DNA of 64,000 bases, taken from positions 2,542,001 through 2,606,000 of the forward strand of contig NZ_CP126604.1 in the NCBI RefSeq assembly GCF_008364625.2, in the 5' to 3' direction. Of the stretch, positions 38,250 through 50,473 are shown piece after piece. The notes below the pieces were generated by a model. The model made no database searches, was not told where the DNA came from, and saw only the letters and a list, made by a program, of their open reading frames with translations. Made by a program: the position numbers and the translations under genes. Source of the DNA: Enterobacter dykesii (lineage in GTDB: Bacteria; Pseudomonadota; Gammaproteobacteria; Enterobacterales; Enterobacteriaceae). How positions within the stretch are numbered: position 1 is the first letter of the stretch; each line of letters opens with the position of its first letter.

Positions 38250-38519
38250 CACTAACCTCTCTTCTGGTTAAAGAGATAAGTGTGGACGACGATACGCCAT
38301 GGTGCCACCCGACAATAATTTATGAATACATTACATTTTTAATTTATTGTTATTTAATGATTAATAAATAAAAACACCGCATTATAGACATCAAGAATGA
38401 AAATAATGACAAAGGGTAAAATTAAGTAAAAAATAAAGGGTATTTAACAGAGATCTGTTAGTTTAATGACCTCAAAAATCTATCTATAATTACAAGCACC
38501 TGCATTGATGGAGAAGCAC
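38250..38519. promoter_or_regulatory. AT-rich divergent region between chaB and chaA
   Basis: A 270-base stretch, very AT-rich from about 38330 to 38500, must hold the promoters of chaA and chaB. A TATAAT-like sequence (CTATAATTAC at about 38484-38493) is a possible chaA -10. I see no clear operator. The composition suits H-NS binding, which is inference. Confidence 0.5.
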
Positions 38520-39620
38520 ATGACAGCAACACACGAGGCGGTAAAGACCCGCCACAAGGAGACGTCACTCATTTTCCCGGTTCTGGCACTGGCTGTGCTG
38601 CTCTTCTGGGGAAGCAGTCAGTCACTGCCAGTGGTGGTTGGTATCAATATTCTTGCCCTGGTCGGCATCTTAACCAGCGCATTTAGCGTTGTTCGCCATG
38701 CGGACGTCCTGGCCCACCGTCTGGGCGAGCCGTACGGATCGTTAATTCTCAGCCTTTCCGTTGTTATTCTCGAAGTCAGCCTGATTTCCGCGCTTATGGC
38801 GACCGGCGATGCCGCGCCGACGCTGATGCGCGACACGCTCTACTCGATCATTATGATAGTGACGGGCGGCCTGGTGGGCTTCTCTCTGCTGCTGGGCGGG
38901 CGCAAATTTGCGACCCAGTATATGAACCTGTTCGGCATTAAACAGTATCTGATCGCCCTCTTCCCGCTGGCGATTATCGTGCTGGTCTTCCCGATGGCGC
39001 TGCCGGGTGCAAACTTCTCCACCGGTCAGGCGCTGCTGGTCGCCCTGATTTCCGCCGCGATGTACGGCGTGTTCCTGTTGATTCAGACCAAAACGCACCA
39101 GAGCCTGTTTGTGTACGAGCATGAAGATGACGGCGACGATGATGACCCGCACCACGGCAAGCCGTCGGCCCACAGCAGCGCGTGGCATACGGTTTGGCTG
39201 ATCGTACATCTGATTGCGGTGATTGCCGTCACCAAGATGAACGCTAACCCGCTGGAGACGCTGTTAACCGAGCTGAATGCGCCGGTGGCGTTTACCGGCT
39301 TCCTGGTGGCCCTGCTGATTCTGTCGCCGGAAGGGCTGGGCGCGCTGAAAGCGGTGTTGAATAATCAGGTGCAGCGCGCAATGAACCTGTTCTTCGGCTC
39401 CGTACTGGCGACGATTTCACTCACCGTCCCGGTGGTAACGCTGATTGCCTTTATGACGGGCAACGAGCTGCAGTTTGCGCTGGGCGCGCCGGAGATGATT
39501 GTGATGGTCGCCTCGTTGCTGCTGTGCCAGATTTCGTTCTCAACCGGGCGTACCAACGTGCTGAACGGCGCGGCGCATATGGCCCTGTTTATTGCGTATC
39601 TGATGACGATATTTGCGTAA
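38520..39620 (+). CDS. chaA: Sodium-potassium/proton antiporter ChaA
   Basis: ChaA exports Na+, K+ or Ca2+ in exchange for protons and helps at alkaline pH and high salt. The 366-residue product equals the E. coli length when started at MTATHEAVKTRHK (38520), preceded by GGAGA. It has eleven or so helices, the CaCA-type alpha repeats with acidic residues (SLSVVILEVSLISAL and ALLILSPEGLGALKA), and a central acidic/histidine loop (EHEDDGDDDDPHHG) typical of ChaA. A TTG/ATG start 4-5 codons upstream is possible but less well spaced. Confidence 0.96.
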   Translation: MTATHEAVKTRHKETSLIFPVLALAVLLFWGSSQSLPVVVGINILALVGILTSAFSVVRHADVLAHRLGEPYGSLILSLSVVILEVSLISALMATGDAAPTLMRDTLYSIIMIVTGGLVGFSLLLGGRKFATQYMNLFGIKQYLIALFPLAIIVLVFPMALPGANFSTGQALLVALISAAMYGVFLLIQTKTHQSLFVYEHEDDGDDDDPHHGKPSAHSSAWHTVWLIVHLIAVIAVTKMNANPLETLLTELNAPVAFTGFLVALLILSPEGLGALKAVLNNQVQRAMNLFFGSVLATISLTVPVVTLIAFMTGNELQFALGAPEMIVMVASLLLCQISFSTGRTNVLNGAAHMALFIAYLMTIFA

Positions 39621-39640
39621 TTTTATCCGGTGCGGGCTGA

Positions 39641-39676
39641 GGCCCTCACTCCAACCCTCTCCCACAGGGAGAGGGA
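39641..39676 (+). repeat. Short intergenic palindromic repeat downstream of chaA
   Basis: CCCTCTCCC (39655-39663) and GGGAGAGGG (39667-39675) form a perfect 9-bp stem with an ACA loop, preceded by GGCCCTCACTCCAA. This resembles a small palindromic unit that I believe is scattered in intergenic regions of Enterobacter and relatives. It may also help end chaA transcription. The family assignment is from memory and could be checked by counting copies in the genome. Confidence 0.6.
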
Positions 39677-39679
39677 AAA

Positions 39680-39708
39680 CAAAAAACCCGCCGAAGCGGG
39701 TTTTTTTA
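39680..39708 (-). terminator. Intrinsic terminator of kdsA, probably bidirectional
   Basis: AAACCCGC and GCGGGTTT pair around a short CGAA loop and are flanked by A6 and T7 runs, so the element is symmetric. It ends one base before the kdsA stop on the minus strand and lies about 60 bases after the chaA stop. Confidence 0.85.
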
Positions 39709-40572
<864 letters not shown>

Positions 40573-40599
40573 TTATTCAGGTGTGAATCGGAATTAAGA

Positions 40600-41409
40600 T
40601 TAATGCAGTGTAATTTGTTTGTGCGAGATCGCGTTGATCTGCGCACGAATCATTTCGCTAATGGGGTCTTCCGGACACTGCTCGACGAAATAATTCAAAT
40701 CGTTCAGCGCCACGTGCTCACAGTCGAGCTGCGCGTAGATCAGCCCGCGATCGCGAATTTCGTACGGATCTTCCGGGTTGAACTGCAGCAGCACTTCGCT
40801 GGCGCGCAACGCCAGCTCCATCTGACGCTCTTCCATTAACGCAGACTTCAGCGTATCCAGCAGCTTGCGGATCACTTCTGCGTTATCCGCCTCGTCGAGA
40901 TCTTCGTTGAAGAGTTCAGCCACCGGGCTGATATTGCCTTTCAGCCACACGTCCAGCGTATGTTCATCCAGCGTGTCGCCGTTGAAAGGATTAATGAGCC
41001 ACATTTCGCCGTCCAGCCACTCTGCACGCAGGATCATCTGCGTCGGGAAAATGACCGGGACCAGCGGAATATCCAGACGGTGCGCGACCCACAGCAAAAT
41101 AGAGCCCAGCGCCACGGCGCTGCCCTGACGATTTTTTAAGACCTGGTCCAGCCATAACGCGTCAGACAGGCGATACACGCCCCGCGTGTCGCAGAAACCC
41201 CATTCGCCGTAGAAAAGCTCCAGCAGCTTCTCTAATTGCCAGTCTTGCGGGCGAGCCTGATTAATCTCTTCACGCGCCAGGCTGACCAGATTCTCCAGCT
41301 CATCGTAGACAAACTGCGACGTAAAATCGTCGCGAATCATCTCAGAAATCAGGATCATGCCATCGCAAAGCGGCACTTTATTAAATTCGAAATCGGCTAA
41401 GGACCTCAT
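40600..41409 (-). CDS. sirB1: SirB1 family protein (YchA)
   Basis: A 269-residue protein with a transglutaminase-like N-terminal domain (GEWGFCDTRG near residue 70, LGSILLWVAHRLDIPLVPV) and C-terminal TPR-like helices. It is conserved in this operon; reported effects on Salmonella invasion regulators gave the name, and molecular function is unknown. The start ATG overlaps the stop of the short sirB2 relic as ATGA, so it is translated by coupling. It lies upstream of kdsA. Confidence 0.95.
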   Translation of the reverse strand: MRSLADFEFNKVPLCDGMILISEMIRDDFTSQFVYDELENLVSLAREEINQARPQDWQLEKLLELFYGEWGFCDTRGVYRLSDALWLDQVLKNRQGSAVALGSILLWVAHRLDIPLVPVIFPTQMILRAEWLDGEMWLINPFNGDTLDEHTLDVWLKGNISPVAELFNEDLDEADNAEVIRKLLDTLKSALMEERQMELALRASEVLLQFNPEDPYEIRDRGLIYAQLDCEHVALNDLNYFVEQCPEDPISEMIRAQINAISHKQITLH

Positions 41410-41546
41410 GACTTACCCCAGTAACGACTGAGCGAACAATGACGCTCAGGCGCGATAAAACTCAAAACGATGTAGATGATAACGCCAAACAGCTTTTCAG
41501 TCAGCCATGCGCCTTTATCAGTAAATGGCAGATAGCCTGTTTTCAT
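41406..41546 (-). pseudogene. sirB2: Internally deleted sirB2 remnant, 46 codons
   Basis: An open frame of 46 codons reads MKTGYLPFTDKGAWLTEKLF, then GVIIYIVLSFIA, then PERHCSLSRYWGKS. The middle is the conserved segment of SirB2 (YchQ), a membrane protein of about 130 residues in E. coli that occupies exactly this position. About two thirds of the gene is gone on both sides of the segment, leaving one hydrophobic helix. Both junctions with neighbours keep ATGA overlaps: with the prmC stop and the sirB1 start. It could be a dead relic kept for coupling, or a microprotein. Confidence 0.8.
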
Positions 41547-42373
41547 GGCCACTGCCCCAGCGTCAGGCGTTCGTTGCCGCCGTAGTCGCGGCAGGTTTCG
41601 ACAGCGGCGTAGCCAGCTTGCGTAAACAGTGCACGCACGGCTTCTCCCTGCGTCCAGCCATGCTCCACCAGCAGCCAGCCGCCGGGAAGCAAATGTTTAC
41701 GTGACGTTGTCACAATGTGATCGAGATCGGCTAATCCCGCGTTGGCGGCCACGAGCGCCGTCAGCGGTTCGAAGCGCACGTCTCCCTGGGCAAGGTGCGG
41801 GTCATTTTCGTCGATGTAGGGAGGATTGCTGACAATCATCGCAAATGAGCGATTCTCCAGCGCGTTGAACCAGCTGCTATGCAGCACCGTCACGTTGCCG
41901 AGCCCGAGACGTTGCACGTTACGCTGCGCCAGCGCCACCGCATCGGGCATTACATCCACCGCCGTCACCGTACAGTCGGGCCGCTCGGTAGCGAGCGCCA
42001 GCGCGATAGCCCCGGTGCCGGTACCAAGATCGAGAATGCTGCAGGCCGCCGCAGGTAAACGCGCCAGCGCCTGCTCCACCAGACACTCGGTGTCCGGACG
42101 CGGGATCAGCGTCGCCGCCGAGACGTACAGCGGTAACGACCAGAACTCACGCTCACCGACAAGGTGCGCCACCGGCTCGCCGGTTTTACGGCGAGCAAGC
42201 AGCCCGGCGAGCTGCGCTTCCTGTTCCGCGGTCAGTTCGGTTTCGCCAAAAGCCAGCAGATACGTGCGGGCTTTACCCGCCACATGCTCAAGCAAAATCT
42301 CGGCGTCGCGTTTCGGGCTTTCGCTTTCTGAAAGCTCACCGGCAGCCTCGCGTAACCAGCGCTGAAAATCCAT
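41543..42373 (-). CDS. prmC: Release factor glutamine methyltransferase
   Basis: PrmC (HemK) methylates the Gln of the GGQ motif in release factors RF1 and RF2. The 276-residue product has a helical N-terminal domain and an AdoMet-dependent methyltransferase domain with DLGTGTGAIALAL and the catalytic NPPY motif (IVSNPPYIDEND). Its ATG overlaps the prfA stop by one base. It lies directly downstream of its substrate gene, as is usual. Confidence 0.97.
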   Translation of the reverse strand: MDFQRWLREAAGELSESESPKRDAEILLEHVAGKARTYLLAFGETELTAEQEAQLAGLLARRKTGEPVAHLVGEREFWSLPLYVSAATLIPRPDTECLVEQALARLPAAACSILDLGTGTGAIALALATERPDCTVTAVDVMPDAVALAQRNVQRLGLGNVTVLHSSWFNALENRSFAMIVSNPPYIDENDPHLAQGDVRFEPLTALVAANAGLADLDHIVTTSRKHLLPGGWLLVEHGWTQGEAVRALFTQAGYAAVETCRDYGGNERLTLGQWP

Positions 42374-43455
42374 TATTCCTGCTCGGACAGCGCCGCCAGC
42401 TGGTCGGCCTGGTATTCCTGCACGATAGGCTCAATCAGCATATCCAGCTTGCCTTCCATCACTTCGTCCAGACGGTACAGCGTCAGGTTGATGCGGTGGT
42501 CGGTTACGCGGCCCTGCGGGAAGTTGTAGGTGCGGTTACGGTCGCTGCGATCGCCGCTGCCCAGCAGGTTACGGCGCGTAGACGCTTCCGCCTGCTGGCG
42601 TTTCGCCATTTCGGCTGCGTGGATACGCGCGCCCAGCACGGACAACGCTTTAGCTTTGTTTTTGTGCTGGGAACGCTCGTCCTGACATTCGACGACGATG
42701 CCGGTCGGCAGGTGGGTAATACGGATAGCGGAATCGGTGGTGTTAACGTGCTGACCGCCCGCGCCAGAGGAGCGGAACGTATCAATACGCAGGTCCGCCG
42801 GATTGATGTCCGGCAGTTCAGCTTCCGGCAGCTCCGGCATCACCGCAACCGTACAGGCGGAGGTGTGAATGCGGCCCTGAGATTCGGTAGCCGGTACGCG
42901 CTGCACGCGGTGACCGCCGGATTCAAACTTGAGACGACCGTACACGCCGTCGCCGCTGATCTTGGCGATAACCTCTTTGTAGCCACCATGTTCGCCTTCG
43001 TTGGCGCTCATGATCTCCACGCGCCAGCGACGCGATTCGGCGTAGCGGCTGTACATGCGGAACAGATCCCCGGCAAACAGCGCCGCTTCGTCACCGCCGG
43101 TACCGGCGCGCACTTCCACAAACGCGTTACGCTCATCGTCCGGATCTTTCGGCAGCAGAAGCACCTGAAGCTGCTGCTCCATCTCTTCAGAACGCGCTTT
43201 CGCATCCTGCAACTCTTCCTGCGCCATCTCGCGCATTTCAGGATCGTCGAGCATCATCTGCGCGGTTTCGATATCTTCCTGAACCTGTCGCCAGTCGGTA
43301 AAGCATTTAGAAACATCACTTAACTGCGCGTATTCACGCGAGAGCGCGCGAAAACGTTCCTGGTCCGCAATGGTCCCGGCATCCCCGAGCAGCGCCTGTA
43401 CTTCTTCATGGCGCTCGTGCAGAGCTTCCAGTTTAGCGACGATAGAAGGCTTCAT
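42373..43455 (-). CDS. prfA: Peptide chain release factor 1
   Basis: RF1 ends translation at UAA and UAG. The 360-residue product has the PVT-type anticodon mimic region ([18 protein letters not shown]), the catalytic [15 protein letters not shown] (GGQ), and an N-terminal helical domain starting [15 protein letters not shown]. It is 41 bases downstream of hemA and overlaps prmC. Confidence 0.99.
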   Translation of the reverse strand: MKPSIVAKLEALHERHEEVQALLGDAGTIADQERFRALSREYAQLSDVSKCFTDWRQVQEDIETAQMMLDDPEMREMAQEELQDAKARSEEMEQQLQVLLLPKDPDDERNAFVEVRAGTGGDEAALFAGDLFRMYSRYAESRRWRVEIMSANEGEHGGYKEVIAKISGDGVYGRLKFESGGHRVQRVPATESQGRIHTSACTVAVMPELPEAELPDINPADLRIDTFRSSGAGGQHVNTTDSAIRITHLPTGIVVECQDERSQHKNKAKALSVLGARIHAAEMAKRQQAEASTRRNLLGSGDRSDRNRTYNFPQGRVTDHRINLTLYRLDEVMEGKLDMLIEPIVQEYQADQLAALSEQE

Positions 43456-43496
43456 AGGCGTAAGTGCACCTTGTCTTAGAAAATGGGTATAGGGCG

Positions 43497-44753
43497 CTAT
43501 TCCAGCCCGAGGCTGTTGCGCAGAATAGTCAGGCGTTCATCATCCCCGTCACGGGCGGCCTGCTGAAGAGATTTGGTTGGTGCATGGATCAGGCGGTTGG
43601 TCAGTTTCCACGCCAGGTCCTGCATAATCGCATTTGCGTCGCCGCCCTGTTCAAGGGCTGCTAACGCTTTGGCAGTCAGGTCATCACGCACCTGTTCCGC
43701 CTGCCCGCGGTACTCGCGGATGGTCTCGCTGACGCTTTGCGCGCGCAGCCAGGCCATAAACTCACTGGTTTCCTGCTCGACAATGGTTTCCGCCTGAACC
43801 GCCGCCGCTTTACGCTGAGCAAGGTTGTGCGAAATGATGCTTTGCAGGTCATCCACGCTGTAGAGATAGGCGTTAGGCAGCTTGCCCACTTCCGGCTCAA
43901 CATCGCGCGGGACGGCGATATCCACCAGCAGCATCGGCTGATTACGGCGGGACTTCAGCGCACGCTCCACCATCCCTTTCCCGATAATCGGCAGCGGGCT
44001 GGCGGTAGAGCTGATAATAATGTCCGCCTCTTTCAGGCGTTCATCGATGTCGCTCAGGGCTACCACCTCTGCACCCACTTCATCCGCCAGCACCTGCGCG
44101 CGTTCGCGAGTGCGGTTAGCGATAATCATCTTTTTCACTTTATGCTCGCGCAGATGGCGCGCCACAAGTTCGATGGTTTCGCCCGCCCCCACCAGCATCA
44201 CGGTGACGGTAGAAAGGGATTCAAAGATTTGGCGTGCAAGGGTGCAGGCCGCGAAAGCAACAGAAACCGCACTGGCACCAATGTCGGTTTCGGTTCGCAC
44301 ACGCTTCGCCACGGAGAACGACTTCTGGAACATGCGCTCCAGCTCGCTGGCCTTCAGATGTCCTTTTTGCGAATCCGCAAAGGCTTTTTTTACCTGACCC
44401 AGAATTTGCGGCTCGCCCAGCACCAGCGAATCCAGACCGCTGGCGACGCGCATCAGATGGCTGACGGCATCGTTGTCCTGATGCCAGTACAGGCTGTTGC
44501 GCAGCTCGTCTTCATTGAGATTGTGGTAATCACATAGCCAGCGGATCAGCGCTTCGTGCAGGTTGTCCTGCTCTTCCACGCTTAAATACAGCTCGGTACG
44601 GTTGCACGTCGAGAGCACCACGCCACCCTGCACCATAGGCTGTGCAAGAAGGCTATCCAACGCCAGGTCAAGCGTATCCGGCGAAAACGTTACGCGTTCT
44701 CGCAGCGAAACCGGAGCCGTTTTGTGGTTGATGCCGAGTGCTAATAGGGTCAT
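43497..44753 (-). CDS. hemA: Glutamyl-tRNA reductase
   Basis: HemA reduces Glu-tRNA(Glu) to glutamate-1-semialdehyde, the first committed step of tetrapyrrole synthesis. This supplies heme for NarI and siroheme for the nitrite reductase nearby. The 418-residue protein has the catalytic Cys in [12 protein letters not shown] (about residue 50), an NADPH-binding domain ([15 protein letters not shown]) and a C-terminal dimerisation helix. It starts [15 protein letters not shown], a region that in related bacteria controls turnover. It is first in the hemA-prfA-prmC block and divergent from lolB. Confidence 0.98.
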   Translation of the reverse strand: MTLLALGINHKTAPVSLRERVTFSPDTLDLALDSLLAQPMVQGGVVLSTCNRTELYLSVEEQDNLHEALIRWLCDYHNLNEDELRNSLYWHQDNDAVSHLMRVASGLDSLVLGEPQILGQVKKAFADSQKGHLKASELERMFQKSFSVAKRVRTETDIGASAVSVAFAACTLARQIFESLSTVTVMLVGAGETIELVARHLREHKVKKMIIANRTRERAQVLADEVGAEVVALSDIDERLKEADIIISSTASPLPIIGKGMVERALKSRRNQPMLLVDIAVPRDVEPEVGKLPNAYLYSVDDLQSIISHNLAQRKAAAVQAETIVEQETSEFMAWLRAQSVSETIREYRGQAEQVRDDLTAKALAALEQGGDANAIMQDLAWKLTNRLIHAPTKSLQQAARDGDDERLTILRNSLGLE

Positions 44754-44954
44754 GTTGAGCGGGAGTAGTACCAGCGTTAATAAGGTTAGCAGAACGCATC
44801 ATACAGGATGCGCGAGATCAATAAAAGGGACTGCCCCCTTTCGGAGTAATAGGTTACACAACCCTTTGAGATAATTTGAACGTAGACGGTAGCCCCCTTC
44901 GACGCTAGCATTAACAGTTATAACTGCAACGTATCTCAAGGATTTGTCCTCATT
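44754..44954. promoter_or_regulatory. Divergent hemA / lolB promoter region
   Basis: About 200 bases between divergent essential genes. It must hold promoters for both. I cannot assign specific elements with confidence; AAGGATT (44938-44944) provides the lolB ribosome site. Confidence 0.4.
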
Positions 44955-45566
44955 ATGACCCGACTGATTCGCCTGCTGCCGCTGGCAGCACTGGTTCTGA
45001 CCGCCTGTACCGTCACCCAACCAAAAGGCCCGGGCAAAAGCCCTGATTCACCGCAGTGGCGTCAGCACCAGCAGGACGTCCGTAATTTGAACCAGTACCA
45101 GACCCGCGGCGCTTTCGCTTATCTCTCTGACGAACAGAAGGTTTATGCCCGCTTTTTCTGGCAGCAGACCGGTCAGGACAATTACCGCCTGCTGCTGCTG
45201 AACCCGCTGGGCAGCACCGAACTGGAGCTTATCGCCAAGCCGGGTGAAGCGCAGATCACCGATAACAAAGGCCAGCACTATACCGCGACCGATGCCGAAG
45301 AGATGATTGGCAAGCTGACCGGGATGCCAATCCCGCTCAACAGCCTGCGCCAGTGGATCCTTGGCCTGCCGGGTGATGCCACCGACTACACCCTGGACGA
45401 TCAATATCGTCTGAGCCAGGTGAACTACACCCAGAACGGCAAAACCTGGAAAGTGGTGTACAGCGCCTATGACAGCAAGAGCAAACCGTCGCTGCCATCG
45501 AATATGGAACTGACCCAGGGCAGCCAGCGCATCAAGCTGAAAATGGACAACTGGATCGTTAAATGA
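44955..45566 (+). CDS. lolB: Outer membrane lipoprotein receptor LolB
   Basis: LolB accepts lipoproteins from LolA and inserts them into the outer membrane. The 203-residue precursor has a signal sequence with lipobox LTAC (cysteine about residue 17), and the mature part begins [18 protein letters not shown]. The rest is the unclosed beta-barrel, ending LKMDNWIVK as in E. coli. Its stop overlaps the ispE start (ATGATGA). Confidence 0.97.
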   Translation: MTRLIRLLPLAALVLTACTVTQPKGPGKSPDSPQWRQHQQDVRNLNQYQTRGAFAYLSDEQKVYARFFWQQTGQDNYRLLLLNPLGSTELELIAKPGEAQITDNKGQHYTATDAEEMIGKLTGMPIPLNSLRQWILGLPGDATDYTLDDQYRLSQVNYTQNGKTWKVVYSAYDSKSKPSLPSNMELTQGSQRIKLKMDNWIVK

Positions 45567-46432
45567 TGACCCACTGGCCCTCTCCGGCAAAGCTGAACCT
45601 GTTTTTATACATTACCGGCCAGCGTGCTGACGGTTATCACACCCTGCAGACGCTGTTTCAGTTTATTGACTATGGCGACACGATCTCCATTGAACTGCGC
45701 CAGGACGGGCAGATTTGCCTGCTAACGCCGGTCGAAGGCGTGGCGCATGAGGACAACCTGATCGTGCGCGCCGCGCGTCTGCTGATGAAAGCTGCGGCGG
45801 AATCAGGACGTCTGCCCGCGGGAAGCGGTGCGGATATCCGTATCGAGAAGCGCCTGCCGATGGGCGGCGGTCTGGGCGGCGGCTCATCCAATGCAGCCAC
45901 CGTGCTGGTTGCGCTGAACCACCTCTGGGGCTGCGGGCTGTCGCAGGACGAACTGGCAGCCCTGGGCCTGACGCTGGGGGCGGATGTTCCGGTGTTTGTG
46001 CGCGGTCATGCGGCTTTTGCCGAGGGCGTGGGGGAAATCCTCTCCCCGGCTGAACCGCCGGAGAAGTGGTATCTGGTTGCCCATCCTGGCGTGAGTATTC
46101 CGACGCCGGTCATCTTTAAAGATCCTGACCTGAAAAGGAATACCCCGATTCGGTCAATAGAAACGTTATTAAATTGTGAATTCAGCAACGATTGCGAGGA
46201 TATCGCAAGAAAACGTTTTCGCGAGGTTGATGCGGTGCTTTCCTGGCTGTTAGAATACGCGCCGTCGCGCCTGACTGGTACAGGGGCCTGTGTCTTTGCT
46301 GAATTTGACACCGAATCCGCCGCTCGTCAGGTGCTTGAGCAAGCGCCGGTTTGGCTGCATGGTTTTGTAGCACGCGGGATGAACACCTCCCCCCTACAGC
46401 AAGCCATTCTGGCGCAGACTGAGTTTCGGTGA
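45563..46432 (+). CDS. ispE: 4-diphosphocytidyl-2-C-methyl-D-erythritol kinase
   Basis: IspE phosphorylates CDP-ME in the MEP isoprenoid pathway. The 289-residue GHMP kinase has [13 protein letters not shown] at the N-terminus, the ATP loop [15 protein letters not shown], and the C-terminal GHMP segment [14 protein letters not shown]. Two ATG codons (45563 and 45566) are possible; the first aligns best with E. coli. It overlaps lolB and lies 125 bases before prs, which is probably co-transcribed. Confidence 0.97.
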   Translation: MMTHWPSPAKLNLFLYITGQRADGYHTLQTLFQFIDYGDTISIELRQDGQICLLTPVEGVAHEDNLIVRAARLLMKAAAESGRLPAGSGADIRIEKRLPMGGGLGGGSSNAATVLVALNHLWGCGLSQDELAALGLTLGADVPVFVRGHAAFAEGVGEILSPAEPPEKWYLVAHPGVSIPTPVIFKDPDLKRNTPIRSIETLLNCEFSNDCEDIARKRFREVDAVLSWLLEYAPSRLTGTGACVFAEFDTESAARQVLEQAPVWLHGFVARGMNTSPLQQAILAQTEFR

Positions 46433-46488
46433 CAACGTCACCCTGTTCCAGACGTTGCATCGCGCTCTTTAATACACCGCCTGGATAG

Positions 46489-47505
<1,017 letters not shown>

Positions 47506-47516
47506 TCGAACACGGC

Positions 47517-47545
47517 CAAAAAACCCGCTGCGGCGGGTTTTTTTG
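47517..47545 (+). terminator. Intrinsic terminator of prs
   Basis: AAACCCGC and GCGGGTTT pair around TGCG, flanked by an A run before and T7 after, 12 bases from the prs stop. Confidence 0.9.
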
Positions 47546-47629
47546 TCTCCGGGTTTTATTTGTATGATTAATGCCTCCTTCACCTGCCATTCACATGACA
47601 GATGATGCGCATACGGATGATAGATAATT

Positions 47630-49309
47630 GTGAAAAACGTAGCCTCCTCACATGTTCTGCCCTTTCGCGCCCTCATCGACGCCTGCTGGAAAGAGAAGTA
47701 CAACTCGTCACGCTTTGTCCGTGACCTGATTGCCGGGATCACCGTCGGCATTATCGCCATCCCGCTGGCGATGGCGCTGGCGATTGGCAGTGGCGTTGCG
47801 CCGCAGTACGGTCTGTACACCTCGGCCATTGCCGGGATAGTCATTGCCCTGACGGGCGGTTCGCGCTTCAGCGTTTCCGGCCCGACCGCCGCCTTCGTGG
47901 TGATCCTCTACCCGGTTTCGCAGCAGTTTGGTCTGGCAGGCCTGCTGGTCGCCACCCTGATGTCCGGCGTCTTTTTGATTTTATTTGGTCTGGCCCGCTT
48001 TGGTCGCCTGATTGAATATATTCCCCTTTCCGTGACGCTGGGGTTCACCTCGGGGATTGGTATCACCATCGGAACCATGCAGATCAAGGATTTCCTCGGC
48101 CTGCAAATGGCTCACGTTCCTGAACACTATCTGCAAAAAGTGGGGGCGCTGTTTATGGCGCTGCCGACGACCAATCTGGGCGATGCCGCCATCGGGATTG
48201 TGACGCTGGGCACGCTGATCGTCTGGCCTCGCCTCGGTATTCGTCTGCCGGGCCATCTGCCCGCGCTGCTGCTGGGCTGCGCGGTAATGGCTATCGTTAA
48301 TATGTTCGGTGGTCACGTCGCGACTATCGGCTCGCAGTTCCACTATGTTCTGGCGGACGGCTCACAGGGTAGCGGCATTCCGCAACTGCTACCGCAGCTG
48401 GTGCTGCCGTGGGACATGCCCGGCTCCAGCTTCACCCTAAGCTGGGATTCCCTGCGCGCCCTGCTTCCCGCCGCCTTCTCTATGGCAATGCTGGGGGCGA
48501 TTGAATCCCTGCTCTGCGCCGTCGTTCTGGACGGTATGACCGGCACCAAGCACAAAGCCAACAGCGAACTGGTCGGTCAGGGATTGGGCAACCTCGTCGC
48601 GCCGTTCTTCGGCGGAATTACCGCAACGGCAGCCATCGCCCGTTCTGCGGCCAACGTGCGCGCGGGGGCAACGTCACCCGTTTCGGCGGTTATCCACTCC
48701 GTGCTGGTGATTCTCGCCCTGCTGATCCTCGCCCCGCTGCTCTCCTGGCTACCGCTTTCCGCCATGGCCGCCCTGCTGCTGATGGTGGCATGGAACATGA
48801 GCGAGGCGCACAAGGTGGTGAACCTGCTGCGTCGCGCGCCGAAAGACGACATCATCGTGATGCTGATCTGCATGTCGCTGACCGTGCTGTTCGATATGGT
48901 TATCGCCATCAGCGTCGGGATCGTGCTGGCTTCCCTGATGTTTATGCGCCGCATCGCGCAGATGACGCGCCTCTCCCCGGTTAACGTCGAGGTGCCTGAC
49001 GATGTGCTGGTGCTGCGCGTGATTGGCCCGCTGTTCTTCGCCGCGGCGGAAGGTCTGTTCAGCGATCTGGAGTCCCGCATCGCGGGCAAACGGGTTGTGG
49101 TGCTGAAATGGGATGCCGTACCGGTGCTGGATGCCGGCGGCCTGGATGCCTTCCAGCGCTTTGTGAAACGTCTGCCGGAAGGCTGCGAGCTGCGGGTGAG
49201 TAACCTGGAATTCCAGCCTCTGCGCACCATGGCGCGCGCGGGCGTGCAGCCGATCCCTGGCCGACTCTCCTTCTACCCTAACCGTGAAGCCGCGTTAGCG
49301 GATCTGTGA
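47630..49309 (+). CDS. dauA: C4-dicarboxylate transporter DauA (SLC26/SulP family)
   Basis: DauA (YchM) takes up aerobic C4-dicarboxylates such as succinate, mainly at acidic pH, and is an SLC26/SulP-family protein. The 559-residue product matches E. coli in length. It has about 12-14 helices with the SulP signature region ([31 protein letters not shown]) and a cytoplasmic STAS domain from about residue 440. The start is GTG at 47630 with a weak upstream ribosome site. Its 3' end overlaps the convergent MerR-type gene by 15 bases. Confidence 0.96.
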   Translation: MKNVASSHVLPFRALIDACWKEKYNSSRFVRDLIAGITVGIIAIPLAMALAIGSGVAPQYGLYTSAIAGIVIALTGGSRFSVSGPTAAFVVILYPVSQQFGLAGLLVATLMSGVFLILFGLARFGRLIEYIPLSVTLGFTSGIGITIGTMQIKDFLGLQMAHVPEHYLQKVGALFMALPTTNLGDAAIGIVTLGTLIVWPRLGIRLPGHLPALLLGCAVMAIVNMFGGHVATIGSQFHYVLADGSQGSGIPQLLPQLVLPWDMPGSSFTLSWDSLRALLPAAFSMAMLGAIESLLCAVVLDGMTGTKHKANSELVGQGLGNLVAPFFGGITATAAIARSAANVRAGATSPVSAVIHSVLVILALLILAPLLSWLPLSAMAALLLMVAWNMSEAHKVVNLLRRAPKDDIIVMLICMSLTVLFDMVIAISVGIVLASLMFMRRIAQMTRLSPVNVEVPDDVLVLRVIGPLFFAAAEGLFSDLESRIAGKRVVVLKWDAVPVLDAGGLDAFQRFVKRLPEGCELRVSNLEFQPLRTMARAGVQPIPGRLSFYPNREAALADL

Positions 49310-50353
49310 GTGACCTGATGCAGAGAAACGTCTCTGCATCATCACCCCGATCGCCTGCTGGAGCCATGCAAGCACGGCAGGCGTCATCCAGGTTCCTTTC
49401 ATCAGGTGCGGCTCCTGCTGCATGGCAGCGCGAAACTTTTGCTGAGTTTCCGGGCTGGTGCCCGCGTAAGACTGGAACAATGCCAGCCAGTTTTCAGCCA
49501 GCTTTTGCGCCTCCTCCGAGGCGGGATCGGTATTTTCCCGCTGCGCCTGATGCAGTTTCGCCACCAGCGGCGGCCACTCCATCATACGGTCAAAGTAGTG
49601 TGCACGGGTAAAGGCTATCTCTTCGGCAGTGAGATACTTCTCCCATATGCAGAGCTTAGACTCCGCAAACGCGCGCGTGATGTAATCCGTCATCTCCGGC
49701 GTGATGCCGGTCTGCGCCTGCATCTGCGGTTCAACGCTGTGCATCTCGTTCAGCCGGGTGAGAAACTCCGGCTTGCCCGCCGTGTCTTGCTCCAGGCGTT
49801 CCATCCAGCGCGTCGCCAGATCCATCGCCCGCACGTCCGTAGCGGGTATGCGCTGCTCCAGTAGCGTGTTGGCCTCTGCAACCAGCCCTGACCAGATAGC
49901 CGCCAGCGCATCCTTCTGCACCGCAAACGGCAACTGCTGTAACTCTTCTTTGCTAAACCAGCGATCGTACATATTCATTAACTCCAGAGTCTGTAGCCAG
50001 GATTCCAGATCCGGCGTCGCATCGTCGAGAAGCCCGGTTCGCAGCTCCACCAGCCGGTCGCGCAGCGTATGTATGCTGCGCAGCTGTTTATCCAGCAGCG
50101 TGATTTGCGCATCGAGTAGCTCGGTTAACGACAGCGACTCCTGTTCCAGGAAATCCCTGATTTCAGCAAGTTCCAGCCCTGCTTTTGCCAGCGCCTGGAT
50201 CATATGCAGACGCTGGACATCCGCCAGGTTGTATAGCCGGTAACCTGCCGCGCTCCTGGCAGAAGGCAGCAACAACCCTGTTTGCTCATAGTGGTGCAAT
50301 GTCCGCACGGTGATCCCGGCGCGTTTCGCCAGCTCACCCACCTGAATCAACAT
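49295..50353 (-). CDS. MerR-family transcriptional regulator with long effector domain
   Basis: A 352-residue MerR protein. The N-terminal winged helix-turn-helix is clear ([25 protein letters not shown], then [13 protein letters not shown]), followed by a coiled-coil dimerisation helix (about 80-110) and a long helical C-terminus of unknown ligand, possibly TipAS-like. No metal-binding Cys cluster of the MerR/CueR kind is visible, so an organic ligand is more likely. AGGAGC lies upstream of ATG at 50353. Its target is not evident; it overlaps the 3' end of dauA. E. coli lacks it here. Confidence 0.88.
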   Translation of the reverse strand: MLIQVGELAKRAGITVRTLHHYEQTGLLLPSARSAAGYRLYNLADVQRLHMIQALAKAGLELAEIRDFLEQESLSLTELLDAQITLLDKQLRSIHTLRDRLVELRTGLLDDATPDLESWLQTLELMNMYDRWFSKEELQQLPFAVQKDALAAIWSGLVAEANTLLEQRIPATDVRAMDLATRWMERLEQDTAGKPEFLTRLNEMHSVEPQMQAQTGITPEMTDYITRAFAESKLCIWEKYLTAEEIAFTRAHYFDRMMEWPPLVAKLHQAQRENTDPASEEAQKLAENWLALFQSYAGTSPETQQKFRAAMQQEPHLMKGTWMTPAVLAWLQQAIGVMMQRRFSASGHSQIR

Positions 50354-50424
50354 AACTGCTCCTTTTTCTTTGCCAGTGGCGCCACTCTGGAGCCTTACGT
50401 TACGTGAGGGTCAACCCTTGATGC

Positions 50425-50458
50425 AAAAAAAAACGACTCCCTCGGGAGCCGTTTCGGC
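50425..50458 (-). terminator. Intrinsic terminator of ychH
   Basis: On the minus strand ACGGCTCCC and GGGAGTCGT pair (one G-T) around a GA loop, followed by T9, about 15 bases after the ychH stop. Confidence 0.88.
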
Positions 50459-50473
50459 GTTCTTTATCAGGCA

